Part shown: piece after piece, positions 10,660 through 21,608 of the stretch
Layout of the letters: every line of letters starts with the position of its first letter
Numbering within the stretch: the first letter of the stretch is position 1
Assembly (NCBI RefSeq): GCF_904849725.1
Contig: NC_058521.1
Location: 145,232,744 to 145,296,743, forward strand
Length of the DNA: 64,000 bases
From: Hordeum vulgare subsp. vulgare
Taxonomy: Eukaryota; Streptophyta; Magnoliopsida; Poales; Poaceae
Direction of reading: 5' to 3'
Notes under the pieces: generated by a model
Databases searched by the model: none
Told to the model about the DNA's origin: nothing
Seen by the model: the letters and a program-made list of their open reading frames with translations, nothing else
Program-made: the position numbers and the translations under genes

Positions 10660-11681
10660 ATGTCCAAGAAGAACTATCATGGTGGTTCCTCAAGCAAAAG
10701 GGGTCCCCGTCTCGCGATTCGGGAGCCCGATCCTTATCAACCGAGGAACGCACCGGTGCAACCATGTGAATGGCCTTCCAATGAATTCATGATTGATGTA
10801 GGTTTCAAGGACGAGTTTGATACATTTGTTCGCAATGCCGGGCTCGAAGAATTCATCTCCAATAAATGTGAACGGTATACTACACTCACTGCCTCTTTTG
10901 TTCGTAGATTCAAATTTTTAGTTGGCCGTGACACATCCATACTGTTTGATCTTTATGACAAATTGTATACTATGGATTTAGAGGATTTTCATAGAATATG
11001 ACAGATACCTGATTGGGGTAGTCCCAATGACCCTCCTAAGTCTTCGGTTAGAGATTTTATTTCCAGTATAACTGTTGGAGAAACTAGAGATATTACGCAA
11101 GCTACCATGGGGAGCATTCATTTCCCTACCTTACATTATTTTGCCCTCTTCATAGGTAGATGCATTAACGACAAGCATGACCATAGTCACCTCTGCGCAC
11201 CTGACCTTAGTATTCCTAAGAGCGCAGTAACGGGTGATAGAAGTTTCAACATGGGAGCTATAATTGCGAGGAGGCTAAATAATAATGCTAATGAAGGGGA
11301 TTTCTTTGGTGGGATCTATGCCACTCGCATAGCAAATTTTCTTGGAATACCCATCCGCACAGGAGATCCCCGCTCCATACAGCTTTCCTTGATCGCGCCG
11401 CTATGATACGTTATTAGTTCCTTGAGAGGGATAATGAATCCCTCCTATACCGGTTAATATTTGACCGCCATCGTGTTTTCCATATTACCCTTCCTGCTCC
11501 TGCCTTCTTTGACTTTCAGGGAAAACGGAGATATTACATAACCAGAGGAGACGTAGAGGAGCATGAGAGGGAGGTGAAGACTGCTTGCCTCCATGAGGCA
11601 GCTGTTCATGCGGTAGCTGCCGCGTCCCAGTACAACCACCACTATGATTTTGGATATCGCCCGGACCAGCCGTGGAACTAG
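10660..11681 (+). pseudogene. ATHILA ORF-1-like protein gene of element B
   Basis: It starts at ATG 10660 (MSKKNYHGGSSSKRGPRL). The body carries the features I associate with the ATHILA ORF-1 family (PF03078 as I recall it): FPTLHYFALFIGRCIN, CAPDLSIPKSAVTGDRSFN, MGAIIARRLN and GIYATRIANFLGIPIRTGD. An in-frame TGA at 10999-11001 replaces the Cys codon kept in F1 (RICKIPD). A shift near 11370 moves the C-terminal part to another frame, which reads to TAG 11679-11681 and has two further stops near 11410. The role of this family is unknown; it sits where env-like genes lie in related elements. Expression could come from the U3-like module upstream. Confidence 0.85.
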
Positions 11682-13697
11682 ACCAACTTAGGCCAAAAGC
11701 CTAAGCTTGGGGGAGTACGTGTTTCTCACCGACTTTATATTCATGCTCACACATTCACTTTGATAGTCGGTGTTCACACTTTTCCTTTGTATCTTCCATG
11801 CTAGTTTATTTTTTTTCTTGCATTCTTTTCGTGTGTTTGTTTAAAAATGAGAAAAACAAAAAAAATAGTTGTAAGTTTACTTTCGAGCATGCTTAGTGGT
11901 AACAAAAAAGAAAAGCCAAAAAGATTTCCCGTTCTTCTTTTGCTTGTTGGGAGCTTTCTCGTGTAAATAGTTTTCTTTTTCTTTGGGTCAAGGTAGAAGA
12001 CCATGATTAAAATGATTAGTGGCTCTCATATGCATTATTGTTTATCTATCAGAGAGCCCATATTACTTTGTCTTCTCCTCTGAGTTTTATTGCAGATTCC
12101 AGCTTAGTCCAATGCAAGAACACTCTTATTATTATTCACATCATTCGGTCATGCAAGTGAAAGGCAATAATGACGATATATGATGAAGTGACTGAGCCTG
12201 GAAAAGCTGGTATGAACTCGATCTATTTTGTTTTTGTAAATATGACTAGCTCATCGTTCCTAATTCAGCATTGTTATGAGAGAAACATGTTTGCAATGAC
12301 AACTTAGAGATCATAGTTTCTGATGCCATGCTTAATTAGCTAGGAGCTTATAATGGTTTGTCTTGGATGCCAACATGAATTTCAAAATGATTATGATGTA
12401 GTATGATAGGATGGTATCCTCCTTTGAATGATTCAAGTGGCTTGACTTGGCACATGTTCACGCATGTAGTTGAAACAAAATCAACATAGCCTCTACCATA
12501 TTCATGTTTATGGTGATTTATATCCTACTCATGCTTGCACTCAACATTGGTCAATTTCAATGCATATTGATGACTGTTGTCGCTCTCTAGTTGGTCGCCT
12601 CCCAGTCTTTTGCTAGCCTTCACTTGTACTAAGCGGGAATACTGCTTGTGTATCCACTTCCATAAACCCAAAGTTGTTCCATATGAGCCCACCATACCTA
12701 CCTATATGCGGTATCTACCTGCCGTTCCATGTAAATTTGCATGTGCCACTCTCTAATCTTCAAATAATAATCTGTTTTGTATGCCCCAACCACTCATGTG
12801 GTGACAAGGGGTGGTCAGTATATTCCATGCTAGGCGTCTTATCCTCTATACGTGTTTATTCACTATCACTCACGAGAAAGGGGTCGGTAATCAGAACGCC
12901 CAGTTCCATGCTCAAATCAAATCAAAAATATAATTGCAAACAAAACTCCCCCTGGATTGTTGTTGGTATGGACGGCACCCAAGGATTCAGCTAGTCGTGG
13001 AGTGTGATTGATCGGTGGTGGGGGAGTAAAAACTTTATTGTTCTGTTTGGGAACCACCTATAATATGTGTAGCATGGAAGATGGTGAAAACTCTTGGTCA
13101 TCGCGTTGCCAATGAAAGCATGCCACCCAAAATTATTTATCTCTGTTTTAAAAGCTTGAGCTCTGGCACCTCTGCAAATCAATGCTTCCCTCTACAAAGG
13201 GCCTATCTATTTACATTACTGTTGAGTCATCCTCTTCTTATAAAAGGCACCAATTAGAGAGCACCTCCATCATTTTTGTGCTTTGCTATTAATTGATATT
13301 GAGTATGACTGTGATTGGATCTTCTTTGCCATGAATTACAATGTTCAGTCAGCCCTTGGTCTTTGAAGGTGCTCTGCATTTATGTTTTGGGGTCTCTGAA
13401 AGGGCTAGCGAGATACCATCTGTTCATATTGTATCATGATTGTTTTGATTGAAGTGTTGACGTTTGAAACTTATCATTATTGCTCGCTAGTTGAGTATGC
13501 CACTGATATGAGTACACCATGAGACCTAAATGTTATTGCTTATGTGGTTAGCTTATGATCTTGCTCAAAAACCGAATATGAGTTAGACATAATTACAACA
13601 ACAAGATCAAACAGAGTTCATAAAGTTTTTTCTTTTGTCTCTTAGAGTTTGTCAACTGAATTGCTTGAGGACAAGCAAGGCTTTAATCTTGGGGAGT
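11682..13697 (+). other. Non-coding 3' region and polypurine tract of element B
   Basis: Two kilobases without a supported ORF. It begins with AAGCCTAAGCTTGGGGGAG and ends in the polypurine tract CTTGGGGAGT (about 13688-13697) directly before the LTR. Homologous text lies in F1 (33754-35700) and F2 (43448-45950). A pyrimidine/purine-rich stretch at 11800-11960 gives only spurious reading frames. Confidence 0.8.
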
Positions 13698-15096
13698 TGA
13701 TACGTCTCCATCGTATCTACTTTTCCAAACTCCTTTGACCTTGTTTTAGACTCTAATTTGCATGATTTGAATGGAACTAACCCGGACTGACGCTGTTTTT
13801 AGCAGAATTGCCATGGTGTTGTTTTTGTGCAGAAATAAAAGTTCACGAAATGACCTGGAAACTTAGAAGGATTTTTTGTGGAATATATAAAAATACTGGT
13901 GCAAGAATTACCCGAAGACACAGAGCCAGGGGCCCACGAGCCCAGGAGGCGCACGCCCCTAGGGCGCGCCTGGCAAGTTCGTGGGGCCCACGTGGATCCG
14001 CAGCCTCCAACTCCAACCCTATATAGTCTCTCTCACCCAGAAAAAATCAGGAGAGAAGAGTTCATCACATTTCATGATACAGGGCCGCTGCCACCTCCTG
14101 TTCTTCCTCAGGAGGGCAGATCTGGAGTCCGTTCTGGGCTCCGGAGAGGGGAAATCGACGCCGTCATCATCATCAACCATCCTCCATCACCAATTCCATG
14201 ATGCTCTCCATTGTTCGTTAGTAATCTCATTGTAGTCTTGCTGGACAGTGATGGGTTGGACGAGATCTATCATGTAATCGAGTTAGTTTTGATGGGGTTT
14301 GATCCCTAGTATCCACTATGTTCTAAGATTGATGTTGCTACTACTTTGCGATGCTTAGTGCTTGGCACTAGGGCCCGAGTGCCATGATTTCAGATCTGAA
14401 CCTATTATGTTTTCATCAATATATGTGTGTTATTGATCCTATCTTGCAAGTTGTAGTCACCTACTATGTGTTATGACCCGGAAACCCCGGAGTGACAATA
14501 GCCGAAACCACTCCCGGAGATGACCATAGTATGAGGAGTTCATGTATTCACTATGTGCGAATGCTTTGTTCTGGTTCTCTATTAAAAGGAGACCTTAATA
14601 CCCCTTAGTTTCCATTAGGACCCCGCTGCCATGGGAGGGATGGACAAAAGATGTCATGCAAGTTCTTTTCCATAGGCACGTATGACTAATGACGGAATAC
14701 ATGCCTACATTACATTGATGAACTAGAGCTAGTTGCACATCACCCTATGTTATAACTGTTACATGATGAATGCCATCCGACATAATTATCCATCACCGAT
14801 CCAATGCCTACGAGCTTTTCCTATACTGGTCCTTGCTAAGTTACTTTACCGCTACTGATGTCACACTTGCTATACAAATTACTACTACTACTGTTACCGC
14901 CGCTACCGTTACTGGCATACTACTTTGTTACTAAAACTTTTCTGCAGATACTAAGTCTTTCAGGTGTAGTTGAATTGACAACTCAACTGCTAATACTCGA
15001 GAGTATTCTTTGGCTCCCCTTGTGTCGAATCAATAAATTTGGGTTGAATACTCTACCCTCAAAAACTGCTGCGGTCCCCTATACTTGTGGGTTATC
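13698..15096 (+). repeat. 3' LTR of element B (1399 bp)
   Basis: It starts TGATACGTCTCCATCGTATC and ends CTTGTGGGTTATCA. Promoter features are the inverted repeat at 13934-13984, CTATATAG at about 14019-14026 and CAGAAAAAATCA at 14038-14049. Its right end meets Copia element D at 15097. It is closely related to the LTRs of composite F, especially LTR3. Confidence 0.92.
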
Positions 15097-15783
15097 AAAC
15101 CTCGTGAAACCTTAACCTCCATCATGCCTCGTGTGTCTAGTCGCATTGACGTAGACCAAATTCTCACTAGGATATCGGAAGGTAGAATCACTCGTAAACA
15201 ATTGACAAACTTTTGTGCTCACTTTTCCTTTGTCTCTAGTGTTGTGCCTTTTAACTCACAAGATGCGTTGATGGATCACGACTGGCTTGTCGCTATGCAA
15301 GAAGATTTGAACAGCTTCGAGCGCAACCAAATGTGGTATTTAGTTGAAAGACCAACTAAGGAGCACAATGTCATTGGAACAAAGTGGATCTTCAAGAACA
15401 AACAAGATGAAAATGGTGTTATCATCAGAAACAAGGCAAGGTTAGTAGCTCAATGGTTCTCACAAGTTGAAGGTTTGGACTTTGATGAGACCTTTGCCCC
15501 TGTTTCCCGTCTTGAATCAATTCGCATTTTACTTGCTTATGCTGCCTTCAATGGTTTTACTTTACACCAAATGGACGTTAAGGGTGCTTTTATTAACGGA
15601 CCTCTACAAGAAGAAGTATATGTTGCACAACCACCTGGGTTTATTGACCCCAATCACAAAAGACTATGTGTACAAACTTCACAAGGCCTTGTATGGCCTC
15701 AAACAAGCACCTCGTGCTTGGTATGATCATCTTAAGAAGTTTCTACTCGATGATGGTTTTGTGAGAGGGGTGATTGACCCTAC
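15097..15783 (+). pseudogene. Element D (Copia): N-terminal half of reverse transcriptase
   Basis: The frame encodes a Ty1/copia reverse transcriptase (RVT_2): WLVAMQEDLNSFERNQMW, NVIGTKWIFKNKQDENG, LVAQWFSQVEGLDFDETFAP and the motif A region LHQMDVKGAFINGPL with its Asp present. The frame shifts near 15660, after which YKLHKALYGLKQAPRAWYD and FLLDDGF follow in another frame. At 15783 it is cut by element C and resumes at 28738. The wording resembles the SIRE/Maximus lineage; lineage is inferred. Element B lies immediately upstream, so gag and integrase of D are outside the window. Confidence 0.9.
15779..15783. repeat. Left target-site duplication of element C (CCTAC)
   Basis: CCTAC precedes the TGTAATGAC end of element C here and follows its TGTTACA end at 28733-28737. 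Removing the insert plus one copy restores the Copia reading ..ATTGACCCTAC|TCTCTTCACTAAG. Confidence 0.95.
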
Positions 15784-17784
15784 TGTAATGACTAAGATGC
15801 GACCCTTTCCTTATTTGGGGGCCAGGCCTCAAAAGGGGAAAGAGGCGTATCTACGCGTTTCGCAAGTGAGATAATCATAGCAATACAAATAACTAAAAGA
15901 GTGACAAGTAGGGCATACACTTGCCATCTGATAAAGAACATAGTCATACAGTCATACATTATTCAGAACATGGAATGGTCCAGCTACGGACAAAATAAAT
16001 AGCAAAATCTATGATATCCTGCATGTTGGCCCCACGATCACGACCACGGCCTCTAGTCCTCGGGATAAGTCACATACAGCCTACCACTATCCTCATCGAA
16101 CTCCCACTTCAGCTCATTGTCATCGGGAACTCCTGCATCAGGGGTACCTGTACCTGTGGGTGTTTGTAGTAAACTGTGAGCCACGAGGACTCAACAATCT
16201 TATGACCTTGGTATCGGATCTAACTGAGTTAAATGGGTGAGGAAGGTTAAGTGTTTGAGTTTGCAGCATCCTAAGCTTATATGGTTGCCATCTTACGATG
16301 AACAGAGTTAACATATGGTGGACTACGCAAGACGGTCGAAGACTAGGTTGATCACTAAGTGATCCTGAACACCTACTTACGTCATTCATAACCCCACCAT
16401 GTTCTCGATCATAGAAGGAGCTCTATAAGAAACAGTCATGGTTACGCACTCAGTTGGCAAGTTTTATTTGAATTACTTTAAGTTGTCTAGAAAAGGATGT
16501 TAACAAAATATCCATGTTTGCCACATAACCGCGGGCACGGCTTCCGAAAGATTAAACCCTGTAGGGGTGCTCCAACTAGTCCATCACAAATTACCACAGG
16601 CCGCATAGTAATCCTCTACTACAAAACTCGTGATCTCATCGGATTCCTTAGACGAAAACCTCAACTCTGAGAAGACCCAAGGTCTCACCGGAATCCCAAT
16701 GCGCAAGATATATCGCTAAGGTAAGACAAGTCAGCAAGACCTCCCGACATGTCAACGATCCCAATAGGAGCCGCGTATCTCGTTCTCAGGACACAACGTA
16801 TTGTCCAAACTTCCGGTAGGCTAATTACATAGTTGCCCCCGGTAGCCACCGGCGGTTGATAGTTTTGGACCAACACTCATGAGGAGCACTGGCCCGGGTT
16901 GTAGATTAATTCCTCGGGTAGCTATTCCCTATGCTTTATTATTAAGTTATTAGAAAATTAACACCAAAGCCAGACAAGTCTTAACACTATACGATTTATC
17001 GAGGGGGTCCCCATAAAAACCCCGAACGTGTTAGGAGCGCTCAGGTATGGAATACAACACCGGTAGCCGAAACTAAGGCGGCAACAACGGAGAAAATCAC
17101 CATGCAAAAGGCTAGACCTTCCGTTATTTACCAAGTATATAGGTGCATTAATTAAATAGCAGTTATATAAGATGATATCAAGTTGCCCATGTTATCACAT
17201 GGACGAGCTGGCACCTGCAACTAGCAACTCTAATAATTAGTAGTTGAGCAAGCCTAACTTAGCCGAACAACATTTGCTAGGAGGGGAAGTGTTTGATGTT
17301 TCATGGCAATGTTTGATTGCGTATATATCATGTGGTAGGCAGCGGAGATGTAACGAAGGAAACGTAACACTAAGCATAACAAAGCTAGAAACGGTGTCAA
17401 GGTCATGATCATCTTGCCTATGATTTCTACACACTGGAACTGCTCTTGTTTTTCCTGCACGAACTCCCCGGACTCCTCGAACTCGTTTCCGGCCACGGTA
17501 ACTACCCAAAAGAAACAAAATCTAATAAACACCAGCAACAAATGATGCAACAGACAATATGATGCATGTATGCACTGCTCCAAACAAGCACATAAAATAA
17601 CCCTACATTGGTAGAACTATTGCCACCTCACCACAAGGGGATTTTCTACAGAGATGCTCAAAATCAGAAACCAACAACACCATTGGATTCAGTGTGATTT
17701 TCTACCCCAAATCCATATATCCTAGTGCCACCTTTTCATATAGAAAAACACCACAAACAGCAAAACAAATACTACATCAAAGAA
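15784..17784 (-). repeat. 3' LTR of element C, truncated to its distal ~2 kb
   Basis: It matches 21612 to about 23628 in the 5' LTR over the whole length. Near its end it retains a ~27 bp segment (about 15843-15870) missing from the 5' LTR but with a counterpart in element E's LTR, so the 5' LTR has the deletion. The proximal ~2 kb (U3 side) and the upstream integrase region are gone. At 17785 the sequence jumps into a duplicated piece of RNase H. Confidence 0.88.
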
Positions 17785-17808
17785 TGATCGGTGTAGACCT
17801 CAACCTGT
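17785..17808 (-). repeat. 24-nt filler copied from RNase H at a deletion junction
   Basis: These 24 bases occur again, exactly, at 17974-17997, where they encode QVEVYTDH in RNase H. Here they sit between the last RNase H/linker codons and the truncated LTR. This is the pattern of templated filler at an illegitimate-recombination junction. Confidence 0.8.
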
Positions 17809-19668
17809 AGAATGAGACTGTTGCAGTAAGCCTTTCTACTCAAAGCATCTGCAATGACATCAGCTTTGCCTGGAGTGTAGTCAACGCTCTGATTATAATC
17901 TTGGATCATTTCCACCCAAGGAGTTTACCGAAGATTGAGAATAGGCTAGGTGAAGATGTATTTGAGACTCTTGTGATCGGTGTAGACCTCAACCTGTCTA
18001 CCCAACAAGAGATGTCTCCAAGTCATCAGAGCATGTACCACTGCCGCCAACTCAAGATCATGAGTGGGGTAATTCTTCTCACTTGGGTTCAACTACCTCG
18101 AGTTATAAGCTACCACTTTCTTCTCTTGCATCAGAACTGCACCAAGACCTTGAAGAGAGGCATCACAGGACACTTGATAAGATTTGGAATCATTAGGAGG
18201 AGTCAAGACTGGAGTAGAAGTGAGCTTCTCTTTGAGTGTGTCGAAGGCCAACTCGCACTCTGGAGACCATAGAAACTTCACACTCTTCTGAAGAAGGCTT
18301 GAGAGAGGCTTATCAATCTTGGAGAAATTCTCAACGAATCTTCTGCAATAGCTTGCAAGCCCGAGAAAGCTTCGAAGCTGCTTCACATTCTGAGGAGGTT
18401 CCCACTCAAGAATGGCCTGAACCTTTGACGGATCAACTTTGATGCCCTCGGCAGAGATGATGTGCCCCAGGTACACAACTTCGTTCAACCAGAACTCACA
18501 TTTGGAAAACTTAGCAAAGAACTTATGCTCTCTTAGCTTATCAAGCACAATCCAGAGATGTTCTTCATGCTCTTCCTAAGTTTTAGAAAAGACCAGAATG
18601 TCATCAAGATAAAACAAGACAAATTCATTCTTGAATAGGGAGAAGGTATAATTCATCATCCGATAGAAGGTTGGTGGAGCATTTGCGAGACCAAAAGACA
18701 TCACTGTATACTCATACGAGCCAAAGCTTGTCCTAAAGGCAGTCTTGGGAATGTGTTCTTCACGAATGCGAATCTGATGATAGCCCATCCTGAGATCAAG
18801 CTTAGAGAAGATCTTAGCCCATTTCAATTGCTCGAATAACTCATTGATGTTGGGAAGTGGATACTTGTTTTTGATTGCCTTTTTATTCAATGGACGGTAA
18901 TCGACACATGTAGGTTTGTGCCATCCTTCTTCTTGACAAAAAGAACTCCGCAACCCCAAGGAGATGAGCTTGGTCTGATCAGACCCAGACGCTCTTGCTC
19001 ATCAAGTTGCTTCTTCAGCTCTTTCAGCTCTTCTGGACCCAGTTTATATGGCCGTTTGCATACTAGTTCAGTTCCCGGTTCAAGCTCAATTACGAACTTG
19101 ACTGCCCAGTGCGGAGGCATTCGTGGCAGTTCTTTGGGAAAGACATCTTCATACTCACAAACCACTAGGACTTGAGAAATTGGAGAGATCTCACCCTTCT
19201 CATTCAAGGAAAACAGACGGATCGTGTCATCACACGCAGCAAAGATAATCACGTCCTCTGAAGGATGAGTTAGCTTGACTTCTTTAGCTTGACAATCAAG
19301 AAATGCCTTGTTCATAGCCAGCCAATCCATCCCAAGGATCAGATCAATATCAGACTTGCCAAGGACAATTGGAGAGACCGCGAAGGAATAGTCACCCATC
19401 TTGACAGCGACACCCCGAACGATGAAGCGAGAATTCATTTGCAACCCCGGTGAAACCACACTTAAAGACCTAGGCAACTCTTCACAAACAGCTCATGCTT
19501 TGAAACTAAAGGCGTTGAGATGAACGAATGCGATGCACCAGAATCAAATAAAACCTTTGCATGAATATCATTAACTGAGATATTACCCATTATCACATCT
19601 GAGGAGTTTTCTGCTTCTGCTGCATTCACCATATTGACCCTTGCATACTTAGGATTGAACTTCACCAT
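17809..19668 (-). pseudogene. Protease-RT-RNase H of element C, broken
   Basis: Protease: LFDSGASHSFIS (frame 19462-19668), then a shift near 19470 to MNSRFIVRGVAV...ILGMDWLAMN (18887-19477). RT: a shift near 18930 to VDYRPLNKKAIKNKYPLP, FSKLDLRMGYHQI and FYLDDILVFSK (18576-18959), so both catalytic motifs remain. An in-frame stop at 18576-18578 is followed by [17 protein letters not shown] and [11 protein letters not shown]. RNase [17 protein letters not shown], a stop near 18093, then [12 protein letters not shown] and [13 protein letters not shown], with two more stops near 17955 and 17937, and a last ADVIADALSRKAY. Integrase is missing. Four or more lesions rule out function. Confidence 0.9.
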
Positions 19669-20544
19669 TGCATTGCCTCGAGGCTTCCCTGGAGGAGGGG
19701 GCAGGAGACGCTACTGAGTGGTGCACTTGTTGGAGTAGTGACCCTTCTGCCCACACTTGTGACAAGTTACCTCTAACAGCGGACGGAATTGCACTTGAGG
19801 ATTCCCTTGCTTCTGCTACTGAAACCTCTATTGGAAAGCTGGGTTGGGTGGGTGGGAAGAACCACGACCACCTGACTGCTTGAACTGCTGAAACTGTTGA
19901 GGAGGAGGAGACACCAAATATTTCTGTTGCTTCTGGACCACCTGATAAATCTTGCTCTTTTGATCTGGGATGTCCTGTTTAGCATACCGAGCCAGCTCAT
20001 GGAACTCGACATTGTACTTGTACACAGATGAGCTTCCTTTCTTCAAGCGTCTGAACTTCTCACACATCTCTTCCACGAAGCTAGACGGAATATAGTGAGC
20101 CCTGAAATCTCTGCAGAAATCATCCCAGTTGATCATTTTGTCTCCCCTAGAGTCCCTCAACTGTTGTCACCATTCTGTCGCTTGACCCTTGAGCTGAAAA
20201 GTTGCAAACTTGACGAAGTCCTCTGGTCGCACATTACTGCACTCGAAGTGCTTGTTCATGTCACGAATCCAGTCATCAGCGTCAAATGGCTGGCCACAAG
20301 ACGTGAAGGACTTCGGCTGGTTCACCAGGAATTGATTCAGAGTTGCAAAGTGATGACCACCGTGGTTGAAATTGCCCTGCTGCTGATTGTTCCTCTCTTG
20401 CAACAACTAAAGTAACATCTAAGTGTTAGCATTTTTTGCAGCCATCACCGCTTGCCATGCCTCTGGAGGAGGAGGCGGTGGCGGATGAGGTGGCGGAGGA
20501 TCAACACCCTCACGACCCGGATTCTGGCGAGTTGGTGGAGCCAT
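19669..20544 (-). pseudogene. gag of element C with CCHC zinc knuckle
   Basis: The likely start is ATG at 20542-20544 (MAPPTRQNPGREG, then a run of Pro). The Retrotrans_gag core follows: PFDADDWIRDMNKHFE, FVKFATFQLKGQATEW, then INWDDFCRDFRAHYIP and YNVEFHELARYAKQ. The nucleocapsid knuckle CHKCGQKGHYSNKC is at 19723-19764. In-frame stops lie near 20415 (two), at about 20164 and near 19826, and one follows the knuckle. The protein would package the element RNA. Domain order and knuckle are typical of Gypsy gag. Confidence 0.88.
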
Positions 20545-21595
20545 CTTGGAGACGGACAACACTTAGACCAGAGATTAACATTCAAAGATTAAGCTGAATC
20601 AATAGACAGAATTATCTGAAGAAGAATACTTAGCAATTGCATTCGAACAATAATTAGTAAGAATGCTTCCTCAAAGTAACTGCCGACAACATTTGATTAA
20701 AAGCCACTCGCAAACCAATTATGAGCTAGGATTGCTCGGAACAAATGTATGACAGAGATTCCATCCGACATCTTCATGGATATGATCGCACGGTCTCGAT
20801 CCTACAGTAGCCATCATGTACAAGGCAGTGAACACGACATACGAAGCTTCCCCGAGTCGTACCAAGCTACAATGACGCTTTAAGACACAACGAGAACCAT
20901 TGTAAGATGACCGTGAACAAACGGATCCAGTGAATATCGAATCCCAACCTCACATCATGCATTTGTTGGAATATTGTCCTATAAGTAACTACCTGAGTTT
21001 ACACCTAAGAACTCCCGAAATTTCTGGTCATGCAATCTGGTCCATGGATACAAGGAGTAATATATCACTCAACTCCTATACTAACCCGTCCAGTGTATCA
21101 CATCCGTCAACACATAACCAGAATCTCAGAACTTCATCTATCTCAGACCCTCGTAATCACAATGATACTAAGTGTGGTGATATATTCAGAACTATCTGCA
21201 CGAGTACTCAGGAAGCCGGACTCCTCTCGTCACTACTAGTATTGAAGCAATTTCGATCATCCTCCGTCCTGAGATACTAAGAAATCTGAATGATAGCGAT
21301 GTGCTCAAGAATCCCCTAGAGCTCAACTCCCCGGAATAAATCAAGTCAGACAGGAGGCACCAAGACAGAACTCCGTCACATCGACATCATATAAATTCCA
21401 AAAATATTTGCGTGATCCTAAAAAATATTTGAGCGAGAAGAGGAGTAGAATTAAAACTCCCTAAGTCGTGAACCTCACCACAGCATAGAAGAGGAGAAAA
21501 ATAAACCTACTCTCCGATATAACTAAGACTCAAAATAGTTTTGCTAGACTCGACTCAGCCAAGTTCGATCACACAAAGGCTCCTATGGTCGTAAG
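20545..21595 (-). other. Leader of element C between primer site and gag
   Basis: No supported ORF. It is homologous in reverse complement to the leader of element E (about 54695-55560): shared phrases include GAACTTGGC.GAGTCGAGTC, CTTAGTTATATCGGAGAGTA and TTCTACTCCTCTTCTC. A packaging or dimerisation role is inferred from its position only. Confidence 0.7.
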
Positions 21596-21608
21596 GCTCT
21601 GATTACCA
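21596..21608 (-). other. Primer binding site of element C (tRNA-iMet type, one inserted base)
   Basis: On the minus strand it reads TGGTAATCAGAGC, compared with TGGTATCAGAGC complementary to initiator tRNA-Met. It starts 3 bp inside the LTR boundary (LTR end ..TCGTCACA at 21612). The extra A may be decay. Confidence 0.8.

Larger units (their letters stand above)
6982..15096 (+). mobile_element. Element B: Athila-type Gypsy element lacking RT and integrase (Sabrina-like)
   Basis: The plus-strand order is 5' LTR remnant (6982-7066), tRNA-Asp primer site (7078-7093), gag-PR (7144-9870), U3-like internal module (about 10080-10316), ATHILA ORF-1-like gene (10660-11681), a 2 kb non-coding stretch, polypurine tract and 3' LTR (13698-15096). 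There is no trace of RT, RNase H or integrase between gag-PR and the 3' LTR, so the element must have relied on enzymes supplied in trans. Element A is inserted in its 5' LTR, hence only 85 bp of that LTR are present. It lies in Copia element D (D sequence resumes at 15097). Non-autonomy is seen; the Sabrina name is an inference. Confidence 0.9.
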
